Positions 1 to 9,890 are shown, numbered from the stretch's first letter. The stretch is 37,336 nt of DNA from Diphasiastrum complanatum (GCA_029204225.1 MU835669.1:1-37336); one strand, 5' to 3'. Made by a program: numbers and translations. Notes: a model not told the origin generated them from the sequence alone.

Positions 1-1300
1 GGGATATGTGTAGGCCTATGATCCCACATTAACCAAATTCAATGTTTTATATTGTAAAAAATTTTAATTTTTGTACATGAAATATGCTATAGTGCTGAAG
101 TTCGAGTGTATAGGTCTATTTTCATTTTGTACATTCATTTTAAGTAAGAACCTCGTGACGTTTTTGTGCAACATTCTATAGTGGACACATTAGCGGATCC
201 CCAACCAACTTCTTAATGGTTGGTGATCGACACTTAGTTCCTATAAGGACGACACTTAGCGCCATTGTACATACGCAGAGATTGAGCTATCAAATAGAGA
301 GACTCAGAGCCAGTTCCTACGGTCTGTGCATTCCTTTTCTCTGTTATCTATTATAGTTCCATTTTTTATCACTTGAGCGAACACACTCTGAGTTAGTTGG
401 TAAACCGATTGTGATAGACAATCTCTTGCCGGCATTCACTCTTCACTTGTACTGAATTTCAGATTTCTAATGTGGTTTTGTAGGCGATATTGAGAGCAAC
501 ACTTCTAACTAATGTGTGTAGGGGAATTAGCTGAAGCGTTTAGCTTAACTCTAAACCAGGAACCTTTGTTAAGTCTGAATGATCTATATATTCAGATAAA
601 GAATTTAATTGATGTTCTGCTTTGTTTTCTTGTTGTGATAAGAACTAATTCCTTGTGCATGTAAGAGGAATTGAAAACCGAATAGATTCTGTTTGAAGGG
701 TCTCTTTGCCTGTTGTTGACAGAATAATTGCTTACTAATGTCCTAAGAGCCTGGAAGATAATGTACCCTTCTATACCTTCAGACCTTTACCAAATAATTT
801 CGATCATTGGTGTTTCTGGATGCCAATTTACTCAATATCTTTGGATAACTAGATTTGTCATTGTAGTATTTTGTCTTGAATATTATGTTCATCATCTGTC
901 CATCTCCCTTTGTACACTTATTGAGCTGCAAAAGAAGATTTCTCTCTCGTGGGAAATGATTAAACCTTTTATACTACTGAATTCACTGATTTTGTGGAAA
1001 GCTATAACATTCAGGAGTTCGCAAACTTAGAAGGGCGTTTGTTATGAGCTTTTTTTTTTCCCTCGCTGTTTATGTCCATGTGGCCCAATCGGTTCTTGAC
1101 ATAGTGGCTTCTATGTAACATAACTCGCCTGACCCGGAGACCACAATTCATGTTTGGGTAAATTTGAATTTCCAGTCCGGTAGATTGGAAGCATACTATT
1201 GGCTGGCATGCGAGACAACTGGTTGACTAAACTGCTTGGGTTACCTCAAGTTAAAATTATCTTGGGACTCACAAATAGACTCTCATATTGACAAGTTCAA
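1..1300. other. No recognisable gene (1.3 kb)
   Basis: AT-rich sequence without a recognisable protein, RNA or repeat on either strand. One open stretch of 100 codons (728-1030, plus) begins at a non-ATG codon and has a hydrophobic, low-complexity translation without a known motif. I treat it as chance. Confidence 0.5.
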
Positions 1301-1316
1301 ACGTGAACTCTTCAAG

Positions 1317-2532
1317 CTATGGCGATGAGAAGGAGACCGAGATCCTTGATATGATCTGCAATTTTTTATAATGAGAGGGAAGACGATGGCACATGGATAT
1401 AATATCATAAGGCTTCTTGGGTACTGATGCATCCATCAGCGAGAGGGGCTTTTCGCCAAAAGAAAAAGGCCAAGTAATACATATAGATCTTATTGGAAAG
1501 GGCGGATTATTCATTTCAAAGTTTCTCCAGGAGGACAAACCATTTCAGAGGTGCTTATTCAACATGTCTATATGCATTCAGAACTTAATGTGGAGGCTGT
1601 AAATCCACATGATTTTTGAAAGTGTAATTGTAAGTATCTTAATTTTTGGGTTGCTTGTCATTTTTAAAATGTAATCGTATTTATGAATCAGAGCTTATTA
1701 TGATTTTGTATTGCAGATCTATATCTTTCAAATATACATGAATGGGAACCTGTGGCGTCTCTTTCAGGTATTATAGATGTCATCCATTCAGAAATTGGCA
1801 AATTGCAATACAGAGGACGAACGACAAAAGAACTTGCAGATTCTGGAATATTTTTTTATGATGCTATGTATATTCCAGACACAAATGGAGGAATGGGAAA
1901 ACTAGAGTGTATACCTCTACCTAATTTTCAAGATAACGTGTGGTGGATTGCAGTCAACGATAATATAATAAAATGTTTTCGTTGCAAGCTATATAATGAT
2001 GTACAAAAGTCACTCAAAACTAGTACTGGATCAAGAAATGTGCACTTAAGCTGGTTTGTTCCAATGTCATTTTTTGTCAGCTTTTTTTCAAACACGGAGG
2101 TGCATCGAACTCCCACATTGTTTGTTTGCAAAAATCTATCAGATGTTTTTTTTATTCAAATTCATGGACAAAGGTTGGAATATAAGATCCACTATAGATA
2201 TTTCTTGTAGAATCAAACATTCATCCATATCATTTAGATACTGTATAGAAAAGCAAATGCTTAGTATGGTGTTTCATTATCAGATATGCAAAGAACACAA
2301 TGGTACTTGGGTCCCATTAGATCAAGATCTAGACAACATTGGACACACTGATCGTATATGCATTGATATCATGGCAAATGGGGATTTACTTACTACTATT
2401 GAGGTTGAGCAGGACTGGACCTTATTCTACATTAGAACGAAACTGACACTTTCACAGCAAGATATCCTCGAATATTTCAGCTTTATATTGGATGAAAAAT
2501 TGGTATGTGAAATCTATGAATTTGTATATTAA
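1317..2532 (+). other. Possible degenerate or multi-exon gene, unrecognised
   Basis: Several plus-strand open stretches follow one another in different frames (about 1417-1602, 1752-2210, 2056-2532). The last two overlap out of frame, which could mean introns or frameshifts. The 1752-2210 product has soluble, protein-like composition (for example FFYDAMYIPDTNGGMGKL). The end of the 2056-2532 product (around EVEQDWTLFYIRTKL) alternates polar and hydrophobic residues as a small beta-rich domain might, but I recognise no family. A piece at about 1717-1769 is bounded by AG and GT like an exon. No reliable start codon or gene model can be given. Confidence 0.22.
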
Positions 2533-3116
2533 TTTGCATTTATTATCCTTTTTGTCAATATTCGGATCACTAACTGTAATTTGATTAATATATGTTTGTG
2601 CATATACATAAAAGACATGAAGAGAAAATCAAATGCAAAGATTTGGGCAGAATTGTTCAGATAATAGAGCAATTATGATACAAGATTTGTAAAAGCTCTC
2701 ATAAATATCAATATATTTCTCATTTTATGAGAATGTACATGTGCGTCCTATATTTAACAATGGATGCTATTATCCCATTGTCTCTATCTTTCTATATGCC
2801 CATAATTATTCATAGGGCATTACATCAAAAATGTATATCTCTATTTAATCTATTATTTACAGCTCAAAGTAATATGTATTATCTCCATCCTGCACTAGTG
2901 TCAGTTGTAGAATTGATTGGCCTCCTATTTGCGCAGCTGGACTGGGTGTTGCATGAAATAATAAGTTCACCAACATCTGTTGATGAAACTCATATATCTC
3001 ATTCATTGTAAATGCTCAACATTTATATTGCAAATCCAAAATAACCGAGTCAATTGACTTATCACAAACCAAATCGAAAATAACTTAGTTAGGCCATTCA
3101 CTAGTCTATTTACCTT
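2533..3116. other. AT-rich spacer, nothing recognised
   Basis: Very AT-rich. A 94-codon plus-strand open stretch (2727-3011) has a hydrophobic translation without motifs. On the minus strand this is the region downstream of the protease-like gene ending at 3117, so it may hold that gene's 3' untranslated region; no clear polyadenylation signal was identified. Confidence 0.4.
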
Positions 3117-3876
3117 TCATATATCTGGAGCCCCGGATTGCATGATGTACCACTCTAAGAAGTCCTGTATATTGCGGATGGAGAACCATCCACAGCTATG
3201 TCCATCATCTTGTTGAGCTGACTTCAATCACAAAACGTATAATAGGTTAGTTGTGCACTCTGAAAAAAACAAATCATATTACCTATCAGATACTTGATGA
3301 GAAATACTTACTTCTACATCAACAATCTCCAGGTGGCTATTTATAGTGGCCCCATCCGGCCTTGGCAAAAATGGCAACATTTTGCTGTACATCACGTCCA
3401 TTTTGCCATGGGTAGCGCTCAAGGAATTCATCTTTAAACAGATGGGATTAATGATCCAATCTGAATCTTCCAAGGGAGATTATATTCTAATGCTTACTGC
3501 AAACAAGAGATAATAAGTTAAACTGAATATATTACTTATTAAAAATTAATACCTATTAAAAATATTACTTGAATATATTCTATGTAATCACTTACTTTTG
3601 GCAGTATGGAATAATAAAGACTTTGATCTCCGAGGTTGTATGGAGAAGATACTTCGTCTCCTGAGTTGGACTATGAAGGCTGTGTGCAAAAAACGATAGC
3701 ACAACTCCAATGTCCTTAGTATCATCGCATTTACATCTATTTACAAAATACATCAATCCAGCCTCCACAACTGGATCTGATATATCTGATGTCTTCTCCT
3801 TCAGGGCATCACAAAAGTATTTATTTATCTGATTTACATAATTAATTGAACTTAGACAAAAAACAAAATTGACCTC
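3117..3876 (-). pseudogene. ULP1/SENP-type (C48) SUMO protease domain, broken
   Basis: C48 proteases mature SUMO and remove it from proteins using a His-Asp-Cys triad. Read on the minus strand, three exon-like blocks line up: about 3876-3596, 3496-3312 and 3221-3117. They are separated by introns of 99 nt (GTAAGT...TTGCAG) and 90 nt (GTAAGT...GAAG), and both junctions keep phase. Block 1 ends KVFIIPYCQ; across the first splice the reading becomes QNKH followed by a TAG where the family has the Trp of its catalytic His-Trp pair. A 1-nt shift follows within about 15 nt. Block 2 continues with PICLKMNSLSATHGK, matching the I-x-h-x-D/N-S-L strand of the family, with N in place of the usual D. Block 3 gives SAQQDDGHSCGWFSIRNIQ, which carries the Q-x-(6)-C-G active-site signature with Cys present. 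The frame differs from the ORF upstream (3842-4156), so another intron or a frameshift lies near 3830-3880. Family assignment is fairly firm; function is probably lost. Confidence 0.8.
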
Positions 3877-4246
3877 CTAGCTTATCAATCTCTTTGGCAA
3901 CATACTCATCAAAAACTACATACCTCTCAGAATCCAAAAATGAATCTTTCGGATCAACAGGAAATCTTACACAAAGATCCTTATAAAAATCACCTATTGA
4001 ACTTATATCTAGATCTGATTTTATTTTATCTACAGTAGAGGTCATATCCTCGTTATTGTGAGATGGAATGGAGGGAATGGAAGAGGAACTACTTGAATAG
4101 TTAGGGGTGGTGGGAGGAGAAGAACGCATTGTAGAGTGGTGTGATGGTCCAACCAAAGGACGAGAGATATGAGGGGGGGATGGTGATTCGCTGAGTGTGA
4201 TCCTTTGCCTGGCAGGCCTAGTGGGCTTGGTCTGCTTTCTCCTTCA
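3842..4246 (-). pseudogene. Pro/Ser/Thr-rich linker between the H3-like and protease parts
   Basis: This stretch continues the frame of the H3-like ORF that starts at 4687 (4687 minus 4156 is 177 codons exactly). It begins after an in-frame TGA at 4246-4244 and stays open to the TAA at 3842. Just after the TGA the reading is basic (RRKQTKPTRPARQRI). Then comes a low-complexity run rich in Pro, Ser and Thr, including five or six consecutive serines, and finally a folded-looking acidic segment (DFYKDLCVRFPVDPKDSFLD). I do not recognise this last part. Shared frame and position make it a likely linker between the two domains, but a separate small gene cannot be excluded. Confidence 0.45.
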
Positions 4247-4321
4247 TTGAGGAACAAGCCCTCTCTCTGTAGGTAGTGGCCTAGAGGTGAAGCCACTCTT
4301 AAAGACCTGACCGTATGTACT

Positions 4322-4687
4322 CCTCAGCCTCATGACAAGATGCATGTCCTGAGGCATGAGGGTAACTCTCTTGGCGTGCACTATGCAAAGCGTGGAGTCC
4401 TCATAGAATTTAACTTGAAAGTCCTCATAGGCAGTATGGAGGGCTTCCAGGGCTGTTATGTTCTAGAGAACATCATGTGAGAGTGACCTTGTCACTAATC
4501 TCACAGACCTGTAGAACGGAGCACGGGGAATCATAAGATTCCTTGTCCTCTGTAGTCTTCTGATATCCCTTAACCATGGTATTCTAGGGAGACCTACTCT
4601 CCTACCAGTGTCCACTACCCTTTGTATAGGAGGACAAGGAGGTGGGGCAAATGTGGTAAGACGTGTTGTCTGCTTGGTATGGACCAT
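4322..4687 (-). pseudogene. Histone H3-like domain with an in-frame stop
   Basis: H3 is a core nucleosome protein. The minus-strand ORF from the ATG at 4687 begins MVHTKQTTR, close to the H3 tail MARTKQTAR; Lys4 is kept, Lys9 is Leu. A poorly conserved stretch follows, then LRDIRRLQRTRNLMI, matching the H3 alpha-N helix LREIRRYQKSTELLI, and PFYRSVRLVTRSL, matching alpha-1. A TAG (4465-4463) sits in loop 1. In the same frame after it comes ALEALHTAYEDF for alpha-2, then EDSTLCIVHAKRVTLMPQDMH, matching [21 protein letters not shown]. The H3-like part spans about 122 codon positions against 136 in canonical H3. LMIPRAPF is closer to CENH3 (LLIPAASF) than to canonical H3 (LLIRKLPF), but the short tail and loop do not clearly make it CENH3. 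The frame reads on past the normal H3 C terminus to a TGA at 4246-4244. Plant canonical H3 genes are highly conserved, so this divergence suggests a captured or relic copy. Confidence 0.85.
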
Positions 4688-4935
4688 TTCAAGCTAAGGT
4701 ATCGTTATGACGTGCCAATAAAAAAGAACAGTGCATATCGGATAGAGGAGGCACGTGATGGCAATATGGGAGATGGCGTATCGCTACGACGCGCAGAGGG
4801 GGAATTCGTACTGGTATCTGACTCTCTGGGCGCGTGGTAGCGATGTGTGGATAGCGAGGGGCGCAAGTGAACGCAGAAATCTGAGGAGTGCTAGAGAACG
4901 AAGAAATCCAAAACGGAAATATGAGCCCAAAATGT

Positions 4936-4944
4936 CCTTTTATA
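4936..4944 (-). promoter_or_regulatory. TATA box for the H3-like gene
   Basis: Reads TATAAAAGG on the minus strand, about 250 bp upstream of the H3-like ATG at 4687 and just downstream (in gene direction) of a cluster of CACGTG boxes. Spacing and sequence fit a plant core promoter; transcription would start near 4905-4915. Confidence 0.5.
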
Positions 4945-4969
4945 CCTGTAGAACGTCCCATCATTATCA

Positions 4970-5245
4970 CACGTGTGATGTGACACCTCCAACCCCTGCA
5001 CGTGTGGCTACATGTGTCATCACACGGAGCTGCCATGTGTCAGGACATACTGCTGGCATGCACCTGCGAGGACACGTGTCTGGGCCACACACGCGTCATG
5101 GGACGACTGGCTCGTACGATCGTACAGTTGGCATGCATGTGCGAGGACACGTGTCAGGATCCAAAGTGTACACGTGTCATGCAAATGATTTGGCCGTCGT
5201 TTCCACACGTGTGGCAATTTTGACCGCACGTTACCGAAACACGTG
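4970..5245. promoter_or_regulatory. Cluster of seven G-boxes (CACGTG)
   Basis: CACGTG occurs at 4970, 4999, 5073, 5148, 5171, 5206 and 5240, most extended to ACACGTGT. In random DNA one copy is expected in about 4 kb. G-boxes bind bZIP and bHLH factors in plants, and ACGTG-containing elements are typical of abscisic-acid and light responses. Two of the boxes lie in a 75-bp direct duplication (5055-5080 and 5130-5155, sharing GCGAGGACACGTGTC). The cluster lies between outward-facing TATA boxes on the two strands, so it could serve a divergent promoter. Confidence 0.7.
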
Positions 5246-5269
5246 TACGGTTTAGATGCTCTGTATTAG

Positions 5270-5282
5270 ACTATATATATAG
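5270..5282 (+). promoter_or_regulatory. Possible TATA box, plus direction
   Basis: TATATATATAGG lies 25-30 bp after the last G-box, facing right. It mirrors the minus-strand TATA box at 4936-4944. No convincing gene follows on the plus strand; a short open stretch of about 45 codons after 5509 (containing SFLADAGVSDRQ) is unrecognised. Confidence 0.3.
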
Positions 5283-5529
5283 GTGTCATTTTCGGAATTC
5301 AGTTTCGCATATTGAGTCCAGGAAAACGACCTGCTCCAAAATCAGTACATAGAATATCGCTACCACGCGCCCAACAGACGGTTCCATAGTCGCACTGCTC
5401 CCCTGGCGCGTAGTTCCGATATCCGGAATCATGTACAATGCATATTGCCATCACGCGCCCAGGATTACACCGTTTATGTCCCCTTGCTAACCGGCGCCTC
5501 ATATTGATATGGTTCCTCTTCTACTAGTT

Positions 5530-7257
5530 CGATCTATGATAGAGCTCTTAGTTCTTTCCTTGCTGATGCTGGGGTTAGCGATAGACAGGCCCATTTTTTG
5601 TCCTATTTCGATTTTCAGTTTTTATTATCAATGATTTGCAGTGTGCACATTTTGTGGTAAGATTTTATAGACGAACCAATTTTATTGGTATGTCATTGGG
5701 TATTATTCTAGATGTAACCATTCAAACTCTATGTGGTACATGCTCAAGAGTATAATTATTTCATATATCATGCTATGAGTTAGTCATTTGATAGCTCATT
5801 GCATAACTTGATTATATTTTAACAAAACCATTAACATGAATTTTAGTACTATTGCCCTGTGTAACCATTTGAATTTTAATCAACGTCTCTTTTCACGCTT
5901 TACAAGATAAAGACCTTAATATATGGCCATAGAGGTCATGCCACATTTGCTTGTTTGAAATAAAAGAGTGCATGATAGAAGTACCTTTCGAGTGTTTCAG
6001 GGAAACATCAGCTTCGTGTCGGAAATCGCTCTAGTTGTCATCCCATCCCTTTTCCTTACTTTTGACAGTAGCTGGAAAATTACGGTGAGCAATGATCCTT
6101 GTTCAATGTTGAACAGCCAGCAGGAAAATAACAGCTTGCAGCACTCGCGCTGAGGTTAAGAGAGATGTTCTTGGCACATTGTGACAACAACAGCCTTCTA
6201 TACTTTCTTCTTATGCAAGTATAGTAATCCAAGTAGAGATAGAGACACCTCATGATGACCATGTTCAAGCCATCTTACTAGCAGTAGTGCGCAATAATGG
6301 TTCCAGGGGCCACGAGATTAAGGAAGTAGTCCATACTCAGCTCTTAATGAATATTAGTAAGCAGACACAGTTTCTAGAAGGCTGTGACAACACCTCTCTA
6401 AATAACTGCTACCGCTAATCAAGACATCAATCCATCCATTTTGCAACAGCATTCAGTACTCTCGATCTCATGCATGCAACAAGGTTGCTTGGTCAGGCAA
6501 TCTGCTCAGACAACGCAATATGCACGTGTGACTACTGCTGGGAAGGTAAAAGGAGAGTGATGGCAATAATTCATAGAGGGGTGAGATCATGGCGCCCATC
6601 ATTCTCAGATCTACAGAGATATAGCTTCTTATGATTGTTACAAAAATTATGCTTGCTCCAATGGTGAAATGATGGTTGATAGGCGCACTTTCGCCAAGAC
6701 ACGGCTGAGTCTGATATAAAGTACTGACCATCTTGTTTGCCCAACAATGAGGTGGAGTTTGCATGCCCTTCAAGCAACTCATGAGTGAATTATCCAGCAG
6801 GTCTAGGGTAGCTCATCAGGCAGCTCATGGGATCAGTGCCTGCGATGACAATTGCCTTCACCCATACATTTTGATCATTGTTTAACATCAGTGACGCTTT
6901 GCATCAGAGCATGCGTGTTCCCTTAAACAGTTGATATCCATTCAGGTGTCCTCAACTGTGGTGATTAACAGAGATTCCTCAACTAATTCATTATCACAGA
7001 ACTATCTTGAGCCGTATGCTAGTTGTAAATTCCTCTCCGAGTAGTTTGATCCCAACAAGATGATGGATTTCAACTGAGATAGCACCTTTGTCTTCATCAG
7101 CTTGTTTTATCAACTATAGGTGCTCATTGAATAAGAACATGCTTCGCTGACAAATAAGAAGGAACTAATCGATGAGTTCTCTTGGCAAAGATTAATACCA
7201 AAGATAGAAGGCCAAAGTGACTAAAGTGACTGTTCATCTAGTTGCTGGTAACCTTTT
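5530..7257. other. 1.7 kb with no recognisable gene
   Basis: AT-rich to neutral sequence. Open stretches on both strands (for example 5968-6153 plus, 6468-6782 minus) are short, start at weak codons and translate into motif-free sequence. I saw no RNA gene, tandem repeat or clear transposon end. Confidence 0.45.
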
Positions 7258-7985
7258 GTGGAAAATTATATCTTTTTGCAAAAATATCAGTTCTCTGGAA
7301 AGAACCTTCAGCTAAACCTTCGCCAAAGTCAATGTCAGTCTGACTTACTGTTTCTGATAATAAGTGAGTTCACAAATGTTAAGACAAGGCCAGTGGTCAT
7401 ATTGATATTTTTGTCAAAAAGAGCCACTTTTTTGCAAGAATGACAGTATCATTCTTGAATCTTTGCCTACTTTTCTGAGCATTCTGATTATAGTATGCCA
7501 TCTTTTTGGAGTTCAAGATCTTTCAAGATCATCCAAAAAGTCTAATTTTATCCTCGCCAAGCTGCAAAAACCTTATTGTTCATCAAAAAGAACCTTCGCC
7601 AGTTCTATCCTAGTTTTATCTCTGTCAGAGTTACCCACTGTAAAGTCGGCGAAGGTTATTTTACCAAATTTGTTAGAAAACAGCCAGATCAATGATTTTT
7701 TTATCCAAAATAGCAGCCAAGTCATTTTTTGCCTAGAAAACCTTCGCCTGTACTATTTTTAGATTCTGATCTACCAGAACTAGCCATTGTCAAATTTCTA
7801 GAACATTCTATTATATTCTTGATTTGATTCTAAAACAACCTGATTTTAGAAGTGTCAATCACTTGATCAAAGATCTTTTTTCAAAAAATCAGAAATCTGA
7901 TTATTGTCAAGTGATAGAATTTTTACAGATTTGAGATAGGATTTGATTGAAAAATCTAGATCCAATCTCATTGTCTGATTGAATT
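7258..7985 (+). other. Probable leader of gypsy element with repeated AACCTTCGCC
   Basis: This lies upstream of the gag fragment at 7994. The 10-mer AACCTTCGCC occurs at 7315-7324, 7591-7600 and 7739-7748, and as its reverse complement at 7648-7657. The open stretches here (7258-7443, 7463-7762) have biased, motif-free translations and are not taken as genes. By position it should be the untranslated leader of the gypsy element, but I found no primer-binding site or LTR end. Confidence 0.4.
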
Positions 7986-7993
7986 GATTCACA

Positions 7994-8445
7994 ATGGACG
8001 TTCCACCAATTGTCGTTAGAAGGTCACCACGATTCGAGATACCAAAGTATAATGGGTTATCTGATCCTGTCAGATTTCTCAAAATATATTTTGAATCATG
8101 TGAGATATATGGCGAAGTTTTTTCACAGAATAAACTTAAGCTATTACCTATGGCCTTAACTAGAGCAGCGCAAGATTGTTTTATAACCAAGATGAAACAA
8201 AACGTGTAGATTGGGAAGTTGTTAACCAAGCCCTTATCACAAGATTTAAACCAAGAAACCTTTTCTAACTTTTAAGTAAAGTTAAAATGGGAAAAAGAGA
8301 AGGAGTACGAGATTATATTGAACAGGTTAACCATCTCAGATCTGAGTGTGATCCCAATCTAATCAATGATGATGCCATGATTATGTGATTTTTAATAGGT
8401 CTACCTGAGAGGATTAGATGCGAGCTGAAATAGTTAAAATAGCAA
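7994..8445 (+). pseudogene. Ty3/gypsy-type gag fragment
   Basis: Gag forms the virus-like particle of the retroelement. ATG at 7994; the reading contains FEIPKYNGLSDPVRFLK, KLKLLPMALTRAAQDCF and, after a frameshift near 8200, WEVVNQALITRFKP. Then come KVKMGKREGVRDYIEQ and FLIGLPERIRCELK. This order (I-P-K-a-x-G, L-P-M-x-L-x-x-x-A-Q-D-W-F, W-x-x-v, V-x-x-Y-I-x-x-F, F-x-x-G-L) is the Retrotrans_gag pattern. The usual Trp of AQDWF is Cys. Stops and a frameshift disable it. It is the same family as the minus-strand copy at 17.7-18.5 kb. It is cut off at about 8445 with no pol downstream. Confidence 0.8.
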
Positions 8446-8700
8446 TGATTGACTTATACAGTGCTTTCTTATTTCGACGGCACCATGTGTGCTTAGTTCT
8501 AGAGTTATCGGGCCGTCTTTCTTTTACGAGCCCTTTGAGTGCTTTTAAGCAACTTATCTTTGTACTTACTTATCAGTTGAACAGTTTGAGGAGAGCAATT
8601 CTGTTGTCTTGTCTTGTTGCACTTGACATTGTGATTGATCCGGTCGGGTGTTTAAAAATGTGTTTTCTTAACTTGGTATCATAGCCCTTGGTGGCTTGAA
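8446..8700 (+). mobile_element. Possible copia LTR end and primer-binding site
   Basis: Sequence character changes abruptly after the gag fragment. CTTGGTATCATAGCCCTTGG at 8672-8691 resembles the copia initiator-tRNA-Met primer site (TTGGTATCAGAGCC) with one substitution. The preceding 200 bp or so would be U5 or more of a plus-strand LTR. No start of the LTR and no gag downstream were found, so this is a solo remnant at best. Confidence 0.4.
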
Positions 8701-9294
8701 TCACTGGACAAGAACAGAGAGCTGCGAATTCACGACGATTTGTTGGCTAGGAAGCACAAAACCGAGTTTGTGGAGATTCGTGGGATAGCTCGAAACTATA
8801 AGAAGATTCAGAGGCAGGGGATTGTCAGCTGAAACGAGAAGCTAAACGGAAGCAAAGAACTTCGTAGAAAGGCTGCTTATTGTGGATTCAATTTGAAGCC
8901 AATTGAAAATCTGTTTGAAGTAGGTGATGGAAGACTGTAGGGCGACCTGAGTGCAGTAAAAGGCTGCAAAAAGTGGCTCAGAGAAAACCTGAGCATAGCT
9001 CAAGAAGTCTTTCTTCTTCCTCATGACTAGGGTTTACAGGCATAAAACTGTGGATCTTTGGTTGTAGGAGATCATTTATGGCACTGTAAGTGCATGATGG
9101 GGGGCGCCCTAGTGCTGGGAAGACAATTCCAGAAGGCCGTTGACTGTCGTGGAGAGTAGGAGGAGAGCTTGAAAAGTTAGCCTTGGGTTTTTCTAAAACC
9201 CTCTATAATTGCCATAGCCGTGGAGAGAGGAGATGGCCGAGAGAGGCCGTGGACAGACCTCGCGCGCCCTCACCCATTCTGGCATCTAGTATAA
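8701..9294. other. Unassigned, possibly copia leader
   Basis: Purine-rich on the plus strand, more GC-rich after 9090 (GGGGGGCGCCC, CTCGCGCGCCC). It may be the leader following the primer site near 8672. No protein motif seen. Confidence 0.3.
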
Positions 9295-9890
9295 TTAAGT
9301 GCTTTGAGTACTCTTGATATCCTCCACATCTTGATTATCTCCACCACTCAAGTTGATATTATCCACATAGATTAGCAAGATGGTAACATCATTTCCAGCA
9401 AACCTATAATAAAGTGAATGATCACACTCACTCATAACAAAGCCTTGAGAGAGTAAAAAAGTGTTAAGCATAGCATACCAACTCCTTGGTGTTTGCTTAA
9501 GGCCATACAAACTCTTTTGTATTAGACACACATGATTTGGCTTTGTAGAAGAAACGTAGCTCTTGGGTTTTTCCATGTACACTTTCTCCTCAAGATCATC
9601 ATTCAAAAAAGCATTTGTAATGTCCAATTGCCATAGATCCCATCCATAAAAAGTAGCAAGTAAGATGATGACTCGAATGCTTACCATCTTTGCCATGGGT
9701 GCAAAAGGTCTCATCATAGGCAATCCCTTGTTCTTGAGCATATCTTTTTGCTACTAAACTTGCCTTGTATTTGCTGATAGATCCATCTTGGTTTGTCTTC
9801 ACCTTGAAGATCCATTTGCATCCAATAGCTTTCTTGTCCTTAGGTAACTCCACCAATTTCCATGTTCCATTCTTCATTGATACTCAAGAT
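9295..9890 (-). pseudogene. Copia A reverse transcriptase, truncated
   Basis: Two overlapping minus-strand frames form the N-terminal two-thirds of a Ty1/copia RT: GTWKLVELPKDKKAIGCKW, YKASLVAKRYAQEQGI, then after a frameshift ATFYGWDLWQLDITNAFLN, SLYGLKQTPRSWY and IYVDNINLSG. The catalytic Y-V-D-D is Y-V-D-N (about 9350-9378), so the second Asp is lost. The RT ends abruptly at 9295; the thumb and RNase H are absent. It belongs with the integrase, protease and gag pieces up to 12310. Confidence 0.88.

Larger units (their letters stand above)
4751..5460. repeat. Inverted repeat flanking the G-box region
   Basis: The left arm (about 4751-4844) and right arm (about 5356-5460) are imperfect reverse complements. 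The clearest core is 18 bp: TGGGCGCGTGGTAGCGAT at 4827-4844 pairs exactly with 5356-5373. A second core near the far ends is CATATTGCCATCACG at 5441-5455 against 4755-4769. Similarity may continue weakly to the H3-like ATG on the left and an ATG near 5509 on the right. The arms occupy mirror-image leader positions of the two divergent transcription directions. Confidence 0.7.

Noticed and set aside
1395-1770. Kinase-like words (IIRLLGY, IYMNGNLWRLFQ)
   Set aside because: The two words lie in separate pieces with stops between, and the catalytic loop (HRD) and DFG motifs were not found downstream.
2727-3011. 94-codon plus-strand ORF
   Set aside because: Hydrophobic translation typical of AT-rich noncoding DNA; no motif.
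4463-4687. Calling the H3-like ORF a CENH3
   Set aside because: One stretch (LMIPRAPF) leans toward CENH3, but the tail is short and MVHTKQT resembles canonical H3; divergence is too high to decide by eye.
4755-5255. 166-codon plus-strand open frame rich in Cys, His, Arg
   Set aside because: It overlaps the leader and promoter of the minus-strand H3-like gene; its periodic composition is produced by the repeated CACGTG words, and no motif is seen.
7463-7762. 99-codon plus-strand ORF
   Set aside because: Motif-free translation starting at a non-ATG codon inside the repeated-motif leader of a gypsy element.
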